64,000 nucleotides of DNA from Bacteroidota bacterium (lineage in GTDB: Bacteria; Bacteroidota; Bacteroidia; Bacteroidales; UBA12481): positions 18,857-82,856 of the forward strand of contig JABHCC010000085.1 in the NCBI GenBank assembly GCA_018669475.1. Reading direction: 5' to 3'. The notes below the pieces were generated by a model. That model did no database searches and was not told the DNA's origin. It saw nothing but the letters and a program-made list of their open reading frames with translations. This document shows, one piece after another, positions 1 to 8,228 of the stretch. Both the position numbers and the translations under genes were made by a program. Every line of letters starts with the position of its first letter. Positions within the stretch are counted from its first letter, which is position 1.

Positions 1-1
1 T

Positions 2-109
2 AAGGACCAAACAGAAATTGATATAAGCCACTTAACAAAAGGAGCATATTTTATTAAAGTCAAAATGGACGGAGCAATAAGGATGGAAAAAATAATAAAA
101 ATAGAATAG
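2..109 (+). CDS. C-terminal end of a type IX-secreted protein (partial)
   Basis: An open frame runs in from before the window and stops at 109. Its last 35 residues contain ISHLTKGAYFIKVK and end KIIKIE. This is the usual last strand of a Por secretion (type A) sorting domain, which directs proteins through the outer membrane by the Bacteroidota type IX system. Nothing of the functional part is visible, so the protein's role is unknown. The 3' end converges on the hydrolase gene on the opposite strand, 44 bases away. Confidence 0.7.
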   Translation, partial: KDQTEIDISHLTKGAYFIKVKMDGAIRMEKIIKIE

Positions 110-153
110 CCAGGATAAATTCCAGAAGGATGACAGGACATATCAATCTTGTT

Positions 154-1389
154 TCATCTTTCAATCAAAATCCAATTCAGGATAGTCTCAAATGCCAATC
201 CTAAATTTCCAACCTGGCAATGATTCTGACCATGTTCTTTTTCGGTAAAAATATGTCCGGTAAGCGATTGAGCGTTGTTTAAGGCTTCCATTTGCATGTG
301 GTGCATTTTCACAGGTACCATGTGGTCTTCTTCTCCGGTAAGAATCAGAACATCCTGGGTAACAAGATCAGAATGAAGATTCTCCTCGTTTATGGTAGTA
401 AGTACTTTGAAAGCTTCAATAGGAATATCTTTATCTGTAACATACATAAGATGGTTGGCAAACCATGCATAGCTGAGATCCTTTTCCATTTGCTTTAACA
501 TCGTTTTATTAGTGAAGCGGGGTAGTTTATTTAGCATGAAGCGAGCCATTGCCTGTCCAAACTTGTTAGCATATTGGTTCACATCAAAGGATACACTTGA
601 TGCAACTACTCGCTTAATGCGAGGTTCGAAAGCTGCTGCTCTTAAACTGAGCCATCCTCCCATCGATATTCCAATTAAAGTCACATTATCCAGGTTGAAG
701 TAATCCAGAATGGCTCCAACTGGTTTTTCCCATTCAATATCAAAGCCCATATCCTTTTTATTCCTTGATGATCCCATCCAGGGCGATTCAAATGTAATCA
801 CATCATAGCCATGTTGTTGAAAAAAGATCATCATTGAAAATAATTCCTCTTTATAGGAATCATACCCGCCATGAATCACAATGCTGCCTTTTTTCTTTCC
901 GTTAAGTGCTTTTAGTCGTATGGATTGAATCGTTGTTTCTCCATACGGAACTTCGATAATCTCTAAGTCATAGCTCTCAACTGCCCCATAAAAGACATCA
1001 ATGAATTTCTTATATAATTGTTCCTTCGTTGGTGCGTTAACTTGGTCGCTTTCTGCCTCATGAAAAAGGAAAAGCTCTGCAGCCCGATAGTAGAAAGCTG
1101 CATTTAGCAAGCGTTTATCAGCTTCAGCCTTCTCAGCAAGGACAAGCATGCTTTTTGTCCAATCATCAAATGATTTTATTGAGGGCCCAACTTCCATAAA
1201 ATCCTCATATCTGGCATAGCCCATCGACAGCCATCTGTTCATCTGAAAATTAAATCCTGCATCTTCGTTAAAATCATGATATCCTATCGGATAAGTAATT
1301 TCTTGGGCTGATGTTTGTTGGATGTCAATTGAGATTAATACTCCTATTACAAGAATGATGATGAAATTCGACCGTATCATATCAGGCAA
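154..1389 (-). CDS. Secreted alpha/beta hydrolase
   Basis: A 411-residue alpha/beta-hydrolase fold protein. Residues 4-29 form a signal peptide ending TSAQ, so it is probably periplasmic; the start may be Met4 (1380) rather than Met1. The oxyanion stretch VIHGGYDSY is near 171, the nucleophile elbow GISMGGW puts the catalytic Ser at 242, the acid is probably Asp355 in GEEDHMVP, and the base His386 or His390 in HGQNHCQVGN. The N-terminal ~140 residues are a helical cap. The layout matches acyl-peptidase/esterase-like members of the family; the substrate cannot be told. It stands alone, facing away from the IS remnants. Confidence 0.8.
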   Translation of the reverse strand: MPDMIRSNFIIILVIGVLISIDIQQTSAQEITYPIGYHDFNEDAGFNFQMNRWLSMGYARYEDFMEVGPSIKSFDDWTKSMLVLAEKAEADKRLLNAAFYYRAAELFLFHEAESDQVNAPTKEQLYKKFIDVFYGAVESYDLEIIEVPYGETTIQSIRLKALNGKKKGSIVIHGGYDSYKEELFSMMIFFQQHGYDVITFESPWMGSSRNKKDMGFDIEWEKPVGAILDYFNLDNVTLIGISMGGWLSLRAAAFEPRIKRVVASSVSFDVNQYANKFGQAMARFMLNKLPRFTNKTMLKQMEKDLSYAWFANHLMYVTDKDIPIEAFKVLTTINEENLHSDLVTQDVLILTGEEDHMVPVKMHHMQMEALNNAQSLTGHIFTEKEHGQNHCQVGNLGLAFETILNWILIER

Positions 1390-1523
1390 TTTGATTTAAT
1401 ATAAATGTATTAAAACTGAGGAATAATTAATGAATAAATCGATCAATTAATGAACAGGATTTACAGCTTAGTTTGAATCGGTAAGAGGTACTGAATACAC
1501 CGGATTGTTTAATTAACAATACG

Positions 1524-1721
1524 ATGCAGCTTCTATATCTTTCAATCTTTGAGTTTATTGAAAGCTGGTACAACAAGAGAAGAAGGCATTCAGCTTTAGG
1601 ATATAAACGCTAAATGAAGCAAGCCAAAGGCGAGCTCGGCATAGCCAATTTGAAAAAATAAATTGTAATTTTAGCAAACAGCATTAACTCAGCGTCCATT
1701 TAATTGTGGTAAGTCCAATAC
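1524..1721 (+). mobile_element. IS3-family insertion sequence remnant (end of transposase orfB plus terminus)
   Basis: From 1524 the plus strand reads a short frame with FEFIESWYNKRRRHSALGY (stop at 1611-1613). This is the very conserved C-terminus of IS3-group OrfB integrases (DDE family). Downstream, about 1691-1721 (GCGTCCATTTAATTGTGG and onward), resembles the right terminal repeat of such elements. The rest of the transposase, including the DDE residues, is missing, so the element is dead. The bases before it (1390-1523) hold nothing I recognise. The remnant ends almost exactly where the truncated agmatine deiminase frame begins. Confidence 0.75.
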
Positions 1722-1722
1722 T

Positions 1723-1953
1723 CTTACAACAAAGGGGTTAAATTTAGGATACAAAGGTTCGTATGTGAACTATTATATTGCAAATAGTAAGGTTTTAGTG
1801 CCAAATTATAATGACCCAAACGATGCGACAGCACATACCATAATTCAGACTTTATATCGAAATAGAGCAGTGGTTGGTATCGATGTCAGAAATTTATATG
1901 AAAATGGAGGAATGGTTCATTGTGTAACTCAACAGCAAGCGATGGAACGATAA
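1723..1953 (+). pseudogene. Agmatine deiminase / peptidylarginine deiminase family, 3' fragment
   Basis: An open frame from about 1723 to 1953 has no proper start and matches the C-terminal ~70 residues of the porphyromonas-type deiminase family. Visible landmarks are SYVNYYIANSKVLVPNYND, then VVGIDVRNLYENGGMVHCVTQQ, which carries the catalytic Cys of the GxxHCxTQ motif. The family is normally about 340-370 residues and makes N-carbamoylputrescine from agmatine, or citrulline from arginine. Everything upstream is replaced by the IS3 terminus, which suggests insertion followed by loss of the 5' part. A GTG at 1765 could start a 62-residue peptide, but that would not be functional. Confidence 0.8.
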
Positions 1954-2155
1954 TAAGGCCACAAGAACAATGAAATCAGGCTGATTGATTTTCTATAACT
2001 CGAATGCCTAATTTCGTTTTTTTAATAAAGAAACCAGGGTATGGATTAAAGGACTTCCCTTAAAATGCCAACGTCCCCATATTCAAAACTTTGGTAAACA
2101 TTAAGAAAGGAAGGCAATTAGACCTTTTTGTAAAAATATCAAATAGAAAAATATT

Positions 2156-3169
2156 ATGATGAGAAAATTAATTATTTTATTAGGTCTAATGTCATTAATT
2201 AATAATATTTACGCTCAGTATCCAAACAACGAAGATGGTCAATATGAGGATATGTTAACGCCTGAATACTATAATACACCAAATGGAGGCGCATTCAGAC
2301 TTGAAGTAAACAAATTTGTGCACTATGCCAGACAACAACCTTTTCAGCACCCATTTAAGGATTCTTCGGGGCAGATACCGACATACACAATTCATAGAGG
2401 TTTTGGAGATGGAATTGGACCCGGAGGAACAGGTAGTCACCACCCTGCATTAGATTACTATGTTGGGAACTCAACACAAGTGAATATTTATGCTGCTCAC
2501 GAAGGCATTGTCGCTATTAGCAGGGATATTGCCAGATATAGGCATTACCTTTCTGTAACTACTGATATACATGATAGTTTAGGTAACATAATTGGGGAAA
2601 TGGCAACTTTATACGCACATATTGACCTCGACCTTGATTCTGCGGCCAATCTCAATTTAGATGGACAATACGTAAGCAAAGGCGATCTAGTTTCAATGCA
2701 CTTATATTCAGGAACAATGGGCGGTCCACATCTGCATTTTGAAATAAGGTACTACCGAACTACTGATGCCGGTATTGAAGATTTTTATGGTGGAAATGTA
2801 AGAGGAAATACCTCTCCATCTTCAGGAAGTTGGACGTACGGTTTTTGGAATCCCAATACTGGTTATGGATTTGCCGACCCACTAAACCAAATTAATTCAG
2901 AGTCTTTAAATGTTGTAGAGAATAATTTCCAAAACCAAATTGCAATATACCCCAATCCGACTAAAAATATTTTGTCGATAGAAATTGATGGAATGATTGA
3001 AAACGCTATCATTGAATTATTGAATTTGCAAGGCCAAATAATAGAAAGATATGAGGTAGATATAAATAGTACAGTAATTATTGATTTAAGTAATTATCCT
3101 TCAGGGTTATACTTTTCACGCATCTCTAATGGCAAAAAATATTATATTGCAAAAGTTTTTAAAGAATAG
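2156..3169 (+). CDS. Secreted M23 metallopeptidase with type IX sorting domain
   Basis: A 337-residue protein with a signal peptide (1-20, ending IYAQ), an M23/LytM endopeptidase domain (about 75-240) and a Por secretion sorting domain (about 262-337, IYPNPTKN to KVFKE). The zinc site is intact: HHPALD (His96, Asp100) and HLHFEIR (His192, His194), with a further His in YAH at 155. M23 enzymes cut glycine-rich or peptidoglycan cross-bridge peptides. Export by the type IX system suggests an extracellular or surface enzyme, perhaps attacking other bacteria or proteins, rather than a housekeeping cell-wall hydrolase. It is flanked by decayed DNA on both sides, and its own start region is very AT-rich. 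Confidence 0.88.
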   Translation: MMRKLIILLGLMSLINNIYAQYPNNEDGQYEDMLTPEYYNTPNGGAFRLEVNKFVHYARQQPFQHPFKDSSGQIPTYTIHRGFGDGIGPGGTGSHHPALDYYVGNSTQVNIYAAHEGIVAISRDIARYRHYLSVTTDIHDSLGNIIGEMATLYAHIDLDLDSAANLNLDGQYVSKGDLVSMHLYSGTMGGPHLHFEIRYYRTTDAGIEDFYGGNVRGNTSPSSGSWTYGFWNPNTGYGFADPLNQINSESLNVVENNFQNQIAIYPNPTKNILSIEIDGMIENAIIELLNLQGQIIERYEVDINSTVIIDLSNYPSGLYFSRISNGKKYYIAKVFKE

Positions 3170-3338
3170 CGATTTACCATACACTTAAGTATCCTTTTGA
3201 GGCAGAGCCGAAATAGGTCCTTTTTGTTGGACTAAACCACGCATTCAGAGAGATAGGAAATGTGATTTCAAAAAATCCGGCATCAGTCGTTTACTCGACT
3301 ATATAGCGTTATTGTTTTTCTCAATTGAATTTGTCTAA

Positions 3339-3536
3339 TTATTTAGCAGGGTATTTATATGGCAATATAATTGTATCCTTAAAGGTATCACATAATTCGG
3401 AATAGACATTCCTGTCATGCTTTCTGGCTGTTGACACAAAACCTTCTATGCGGGCATAGATTTTAGCACCAATGAACGTGCGAAAACAATTTGATATTTT
3501 CTGTTTGACCATAGCTGGTCTGATATCTCTTTCAGC
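3339..3536 (-). pseudogene. IS66-family transposase, C-terminal fragment
   Basis: The minus strand encodes AERDIRPAMVKQKISNCFRT, followed by GAKIYARIEGFVSTARKHDRNVYSEL. This is characteristic of the C-terminal end of IS66-type transposases (the ERDIR motif and the following STARK helix). Only about 65 of the roughly 450-520 residues of such a transposase are left, and no start belongs to it; the Met residue upstream (3566) lies in unrelated sequence. No terminal repeat is evident. The adjoining spacer 3170-3338 contains nothing I recognise. Confidence 0.7.
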
Positions 3537-3554
3537 CCATGTTGTAGAAAAAAC

Positions 3555-3824
3555 ATGGCACAGCATTTCTATTTGACTTATGACGAAAAATGCACTAATA
3601 TATACTACCCTTTTGTAAAAGGTGCGGCTGCTTTTTGGGATAATTACCTACGTTTTGAGGACGGGAGTCCTGAACAATATTATCCTGAAGAAACCGATTG
3701 GTCAAGGTCCAGATATGCTTGTTTTTGTGGCATGGATGCATTGGTAGATGTTTTAGGGTATGATAGCGGATACCCATTTGTTACAATGGCTAGCAGACAG
3801 GCAGGAACTGTCGATAAGAAGTAA
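3555..3824 (+). pseudogene. Fragment resembling an internal part of a glycoside hydrolase helical barrel
   Basis: An 89-codon frame. Residues 18-33 (YYPFVKGAAAFWDNYL) resemble the helix found in (alpha/alpha)6-barrel glycosidases such as GH95-like proteins, where 'YPFlkgaAeFw.dyL' precedes an acidic loop. It has no signal peptide and none of the rest of the domain, and it begins right at the edge of the IS66 fragment. I read it as debris of a larger gene cut by transposition, but the similarity is judged by eye over a short stretch. It could equally be an unrelated small protein. The following spacer (3825-4032) shows nothing else. Confidence 0.3.
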
Positions 3825-4032
3825 TTGACTGAATTATCTTCAAGTCTGGCTTATAGCTGATCTTTTTTCATTCATTTGAGAGGCAAACGGTTTATCATTT
3901 GAAATTGCTACCTCTATGAGAGGGCTTGGGATATAAACCCCCAGAAAGAGAACATAAACAAAATCCACTATAGGGTGTTTTCCTGAAGTGCTTCAGCAAC
4001 TGACACGTTAGACTTCAATAAATGCTTAAATT

Positions 4033-4692
4033 ATGATTCCATTCTTTAGAAGAATTCGAAAAAAACTAGCAGACGATAACAAACCAATAAAATATTTAAG
4101 GTATGCCATTGGCGAAATTGTACTTGTAGTTATTGGTATCCTGATTGCAATTCAGATTAACAATTGGAATGAAGCAAATAAAAGACGTGAAAAAGAGTTG
4201 CACTATTTGACAAATATCAAGACAGACCTCTATTTGAATATTAAACAGATAGATAGCTATATTACTAAAAGGAATGAGCAAATAGAGTCGGCGTCTACTA
4301 TGCTTCAACATATGGAAGGAATGCCAATTATGGATATTAATGTATTGAATGCACATGCTCTCAATATATATACCTGGCAGAGGTTTTTCCAAATCAATAA
4401 TACATTCCAGGAACTTACCAATTCTGGGAATCTCACGCTTATCACTAACGATTCAATAAAGAATGCCTTACTTGATATAGATTCCCAGTACAAAAAGCTA
4501 AAAGCAGAAGAGGACCATTTTCGATTTGATACAGAAACTCTTTTGTATAAGCCTCTGTACAGGATATTGGATTTAAATCCTGCGGTAATAAATTACACTT
4601 TCCACGCTTCAAATGGCCAGGCCGGAGAGAATATTAAACTCAATGAAGCGCAATATGAAATTCAAAATCTTCTGATAGGAAACATAATATAA
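4033..4692 (+). CDS. DUF6090 family membrane protein, possibly truncated at its C-terminus
   Basis: A 219-residue protein. Its N-terminus (a basic IRKKL stretch, then AIGEIVLVVIGILIAIQINNW) is the signature of DUF6090: one membrane segment at about 25-43, followed by a long helical extracytoplasmic part. The function of the family is unknown. Members I know are usually somewhat longer, and the last ~15 residues here (from about 4640) are coded opposite the 3' end of the convergent lipoprotein gene. Both genes may therefore have been cut and joined at a deletion. Confidence 0.75.
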   Translation: MIPFFRRIRKKLADDNKPIKYLRYAIGEIVLVVIGILIAIQINNWNEANKRREKELHYLTNIKTDLYLNIKQIDSYITKRNEQIESASTMLQHMEGMPIMDINVLNAHALNIYTWQRFFQINNTFQELTNSGNLTLITNDSIKNALLDIDSQYKKLKAEEDHFRFDTETLLYKPLYRILDLNPAVINYTFHASNGQAGENIKLNEAQYEIQNLLIGNII

Positions 4693-5338
4693 CCTGCCCA
4701 TTATGATTGAGCCATAAATCACTGTTTTCTTCACCACCCTTGCATGGGATACCATTTATTTCGAAGTTTTTAGACAAGTAGCAAGACCTGAGGCTTCCAT
4801 CCTGATATAAGCCAACAGCTCTGTTTTTTTTAGTGCCATTACAAGGGATACTATCTATGATAATATCTTTAGCCAGTTGGAAATTCAGTAAAGAACCATC
4901 ATTCTGAAAAAGCACATTGTTCTCCTTAAATGGCCAGGTTTCTTTATGATAAACAGGAAAACCCTGAATGCTTATGTCCTTTGATAAAGTAATCATATAA
5001 TCATCGTCTGAATACCTGTTGTACCAACTTCCTTCTGGTATGAGTGTTCCATTAAACACATGATCTTCAGCTAAAGTAAATCCATAAAGTATACCTTCAG
5101 AATTAACCCTGAATCGACCTGTTACAGGAATAGATTGTATTACTTTGGGTTTCTTTAATTTGTAAAAATAGTAAGTACCCATATTGTTTGAGAATTCTTC
5201 AAACCAGACCTTTTTGTAATCATCAGTTACTTCCAATGGAAATTCGTCATAGGATTTAGACTGCCTGTTTTGTGAATTACATGAAATAGATAATAAAAAG
5301 AAAAGGAAGCATATACGATATTTAAGTTTTGCGTTCAT
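4640..5338 (-). CDS. Lipoprotein with ~30-residue repeats, 3' end probably truncated
   Basis: A 232-residue protein. A signal peptide ends in a lipobox (LLSISCNS), so it is probably a membrane lipoprotein. From about residue 85 the chain repeats a unit of roughly 30-45 residues with the pattern 'dGsL..f.LakDi.i.siPc.gt' (LAKDIIIDSIPC, LSKNFEINGIPC, LSEDFEF), reminiscent of WG/MORN-type beta repeats. The last repeat breaks off after DFEF and ends HIALH, exactly in the overlap with the DUF6090 gene. I do not recognise the family and assign no function. Confidence 0.65.
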   Translation of the reverse strand: MNAKLKYRICFLFFLLSISCNSQNRQSKSYDEFPLEVTDDYKKVWFEEFSNNMGTYYFYKLKKPKVIQSIPVTGRFRVNSEGILYGFTLAEDHVFNGTLIPEGSWYNRYSDDDYMITLSKDISIQGFPVYHKETWPFKENNVLFQNDGSLLNFQLAKDIIIDSIPCNGTKKNRAVGLYQDGSLRSCYLSKNFEINGIPCKGGEENSDLWLNHNGQVILCFLSEDFEFHIALH

Positions 5339-5485
5339 AATGGCGGCTTGTATATTTTACTTTAAGTTACGGCATTACGAATCTGAAATCAAATTATTTT
5401 TACAGAGGAGAGTGAATTCCTGACTGAATAAAATGCTTTAGCATCAATAAGATTTTGTTTTTTGTTATTCCCGGTTCATCTGATT

Positions 5486-6514
5486 TTAATAATCTCTCGG
5501 ATCATCATCAACGATGGCATACATGAAACCATTGAGCCATTTACCTCTTATCGGTAATATTTTTCGTCTAAGTCCTTCTTTAGTCATCCCAACTTTTTCC
5601 AGTACCCGGATTGACCTGTGATTTGGTGCGGCAACTCCGGCTTCTACTTTGTGTAGCTTGAATCGCTCAAAACCCATCAGAATCAATTTACGGGCAGTTT
5701 CAGTCGCATATCCTTTTCCCCAGAATTCAGGATTAAATTTGTAGTAGATCTCTCCAAGTCTGTACTTATCATTTGACAGACTCATGCCAGCCAATCCGAT
5801 GAATTGGTCTGTCTCTTTTAATACGATAGTCCAGTTATATTGCTTACGTGGAAAATCTGTTTTGCCTTCAATTTCGGGTTTGATCAGCGCTTTGGTTTCG
5901 TCAATGGATGCAGGCAGACCAAGGGTGTTAAATTCATCCACTTCAGGAATGGAGTGAAGTTGATGAACCTGATCCAGGTCATCCCAGCTCATTTCTTTAA
6001 ATACTAATCGATCTGATTCAAAGTTGCATTCAGATTTTTCATAAAGCATCTTCCAGTTACCAGATTGTTTGCCACATAACTCCTTGATAGTCAATTTTAA
6101 AATGACCATTGCATCCACATGTTTATCTCCATATTCAAGCTTACCGCTTGCTCCATGATGCCTCATGATTATATCAAGACCTTTGATTTTTTGAGAGGAA
6201 TCACTAATAACTTCAAGCTCTCCTGAACCCACAAGCGACCTGAATGTGGTTGACCATTTACAGGCACTTTCATGAGTTATCAAGCTCACCGAATCATCAA
6301 TTTCAAAGCCAACCTTTGGATTTATTCTCAGCAGATCCAATTTTTTACCTTTTGTGGCGGAGTGGATATAGAGACAATTTTCCTCATAGCCATAATTAAA
6401 TGCTAAAACATAGGCTTGGTCACCGTCCATCATTGCAATTCTACAAATGTGAGATTTCTTAATAATCTCGTCAACAATGGCCAGGTCGCCTATTTCCTGA
6501 TTAGTTTTTCTCAT
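5486..6514 (-). CDS. Fusion of a Nim-like FMN-binding split-barrel protein and a GNAT acetyltransferase
   Basis: A 342-residue, two-domain cytoplasmic protein. Residues 1-155 match the pyridoxamine-5'-phosphate-oxidase-like fold of the NimA/nitroimidazole-resistance group (YVLAFNYGY, then FRSLVGSGELEVI, then an 'IMRHH' helix). Residues 168-342 are a RimJ/RimL-type GNAT, with the acetyl-CoA loop WGKGYATE (265-272) and the N-R-S-I-R-V-L-E-K-V-G-M element (298-310). The GNAT half would acetylate an amine or a protein N-terminus; the flavin half may bind FMN or haem. Both halves are in one continuous frame. It is the last gene of the minus-strand block, 58 bases after the cyclophilin gene. Substrates are unknown. 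Confidence 0.82.
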   Translation of the reverse strand: MRKTNQEIGDLAIVDEIIKKSHICRIAMMDGDQAYVLAFNYGYEENCLYIHSATKGKKLDLLRINPKVGFEIDDSVSLITHESACKWSTTFRSLVGSGELEVISDSSQKIKGLDIIMRHHGASGKLEYGDKHVDAMVILKLTIKELCGKQSGNWKMLYEKSECNFESDRLVFKEMSWDDLDQVHQLHSIPEVDEFNTLGLPASIDETKALIKPEIEGKTDFPRKQYNWTIVLKETDQFIGLAGMSLSNDKYRLGEIYYKFNPEFWGKGYATETARKLILMGFERFKLHKVEAGVAAPNHRSIRVLEKVGMTKEGLRRKILPIRGKWLNGFMYAIVDDDPRDY

Positions 6515-6572
6515 TGAATCAAATTGTTTTTGTTGCTGCCGGGGGTCGTATTCTACAGCTTTGAACTGATAA

Positions 6573-7157
6573 CTATTTACTTACATGATAGCCATATTCA
6601 TCGAGTTCTTTTGCAGACAAATTAATGACATTTATGTTTAAGGTCACATCAATGAGTGGCTTGTTACTTTTATCGCAATCAACTTTGGCAATCTCATCCA
6701 GAACATCCAGCCCTTTGAATATTTGACCAAATATCATGTAGTCGCCATCCAGACGTGGCAAGCCCTCTTTAGCATGAACGATATATAACTGGCAGCCTGC
6801 TGATATTTTATCCGGATTGTTATCCCTCCCAGCACCAACTGCTCCATAAATATGTTTAATACTGTCGTTAAATTCGGGCTCAATCAGGTAGGGTGAATTA
6901 CTAAAACCTTCACGCGTATCGGGGCATCCTCCCTGAACAACAAAGTTTTCAATCACCCGGTTCATAGTTAAGGAATCCCAGTAGTTCTCATTAGCCAATG
7001 TGATAAAACTGGTTTTGTGCAGGGGCGTTTCATCATAAAGCCAAAAAAGCATCTCGCCCTGCGGAGTTATTATTTGTCCTACCGGATAGGTTTCTTTTTT
7101 GCAACTTGCTCCGGCTAATATCAGGAACAAACAGGACAGGACGGTTAATTTGTTCAT
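6573..7157 (-). CDS. Cyclophilin-type peptidyl-prolyl isomerase, lipoprotein
   Basis: A 194-residue protein with a lipoprotein signal (LILAGASCKK, Cys at about 19) followed by a complete cyclophilin domain. Visible cyclophilin landmarks are HKTSFITLANENYWDSLTMNRVIENFVVQGG, carried over into a GAVGAGRD stretch and a 'GCQLYIVHA' strand, then YMIFGQIFKGLDVLDEIA. The catalytic Arg is the R of NRVIENF. It probably speeds proline isomerisation in envelope proteins. It sits 32 bases downstream of cydB on the same strand and is likely co-transcribed with it. Confidence 0.9.
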   Translation of the reverse strand: MNKLTVLSCLFLILAGASCKKETYPVGQIITPQGEMLFWLYDETPLHKTSFITLANENYWDSLTMNRVIENFVVQGGCPDTREGFSNSPYLIEPEFNDSIKHIYGAVGAGRDNNPDKISAGCQLYIVHAKEGLPRLDGDYMIFGQIFKGLDVLDEIAKVDCDKSNKPLIDVTLNINVINLSAKELDEYGYHVSK

Positions 7158-7189
7158 CTACTCATGGTTTAGGATTGTTCCCTATCGGA

Positions 7190-8227
7190 TTAATAACTGG
7201 TTTCATCGAGTCTAACTTTTCCTTTGAAGGTACGATAAACAAAAAAAGTATATCCTAAAACCAGAGGAGCACCGATAGCCACAATAGTCAGTATTGTACG
7301 CATTGCTTTAGTGGAAGCAGCAGCGTTATAAATATCGATATTGTATTTTGGATCGATCGTTGAGAGTAAAAGGTTGGGATACAGTTCTATTGCTACCAAA
7401 ATCAATAGCAGGCTTATCGTGAAAGAAGAAAAGATGAATGCCTTTAAATATTTCTGTTTGCTTGCTAAACGTGGCACATTGGCGATACTCAGGAAGGTAA
7501 GTGCCGGAATAATAAACAGGAGAGGATTGGCTTTAAAATTATCCGACAGGTGAGGGATAAAAAACAGGGTATAAAGTGTAGTGATTACAAAAGCGATCAT
7601 AAAAAATATGACAGCTCGTTTGAGCAGTACAGTGAGCCTGGTATAGAGGCGACCTTCGGTTTTCAGAATTAAATATATGGCACCATGCATCATGAAAAGG
7701 CTCAGAGTGGATAAGCCTACCATCAGAGCATAGGGATTCAGGAATTCAAAAAAACCTTTGCCTTTATACAGATAGTCTTCCCCGATCGCAATTCCCTGCA
7801 AAACATTACCTAAAACAACACCAAGCAGAAAAGCAAGCATTATGCTTGAGACACTATAACAAATATCCCATGTTTTTCTCCACAGTTTTCCATCTTCTTT
7901 ACTTCTGAATTCGATGGCTATTGCTCTGAAAATGATGCTTACCAGAAAGAGCATAAAGGGAATGTAAAGAGATGAAAAAAAGGCAGCATACATCACTGGA
8001 AAACCGGCAAACAATGCACCTCCACCAATCACCAGCCAAACTTCATTACCGTCCCATACTGGTCCGACCGCATTTAAGGCTATTCTGCGACTTTGTTCTT
8101 TCTTCAGAAAGAGATGCCAGGCCCCGGCTCCGAAATCAAAACCATCAAGGATAGCGTAACCTGAGAAGAGTGCTCCAACTACTAAAAACCACCAGGTGGG
8201 ATAGTCAATACCTAATAGTGTTTCCAT
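7190..8227 (-). CDS. cydB: Cytochrome bd quinol oxidase subunit II
   Basis: A 345-residue membrane protein with about eight hydrophobic segments. Its N-terminus (PTWWFLVVGALFSGYAILDGFDFGAG) is diagnostic of CydB: the DGFDFG motif sits at the end of the first helix. Length is normal for the family. With CydA it forms the high-affinity terminal oxidase that oxidises quinol and reduces O2 to water, used under microaerobic or stress conditions. The cydA stop codon and the cydB ATG are separated by one base, so translation is probably coupled. No small cydX-like frame is apparent in the 32 bases downstream. Confidence 0.96.
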   Translation of the reverse strand: METLLGIDYPTWWFLVVGALFSGYAILDGFDFGAGAWHLFLKKEQSRRIALNAVGPVWDGNEVWLVIGGGALFAGFPVMYAAFFSSLYIPFMLFLVSIIFRAIAIEFRSKEDGKLWRKTWDICYSVSSIMLAFLLGVVLGNVLQGIAIGEDYLYKGKGFFEFLNPYALMVGLSTLSLFMMHGAIYLILKTEGRLYTRLTVLLKRAVIFFMIAFVITTLYTLFFIPHLSDNFKANPLLFIIPALTFLSIANVPRLASKQKYLKAFIFSSFTISLLLILVAIELYPNLLLSTIDPKYNIDIYNAAASTKAMRTILTIVAIGAPLVLGYTFFVYRTFKGKVRLDETSY

Positions 8228-8228
8228 A

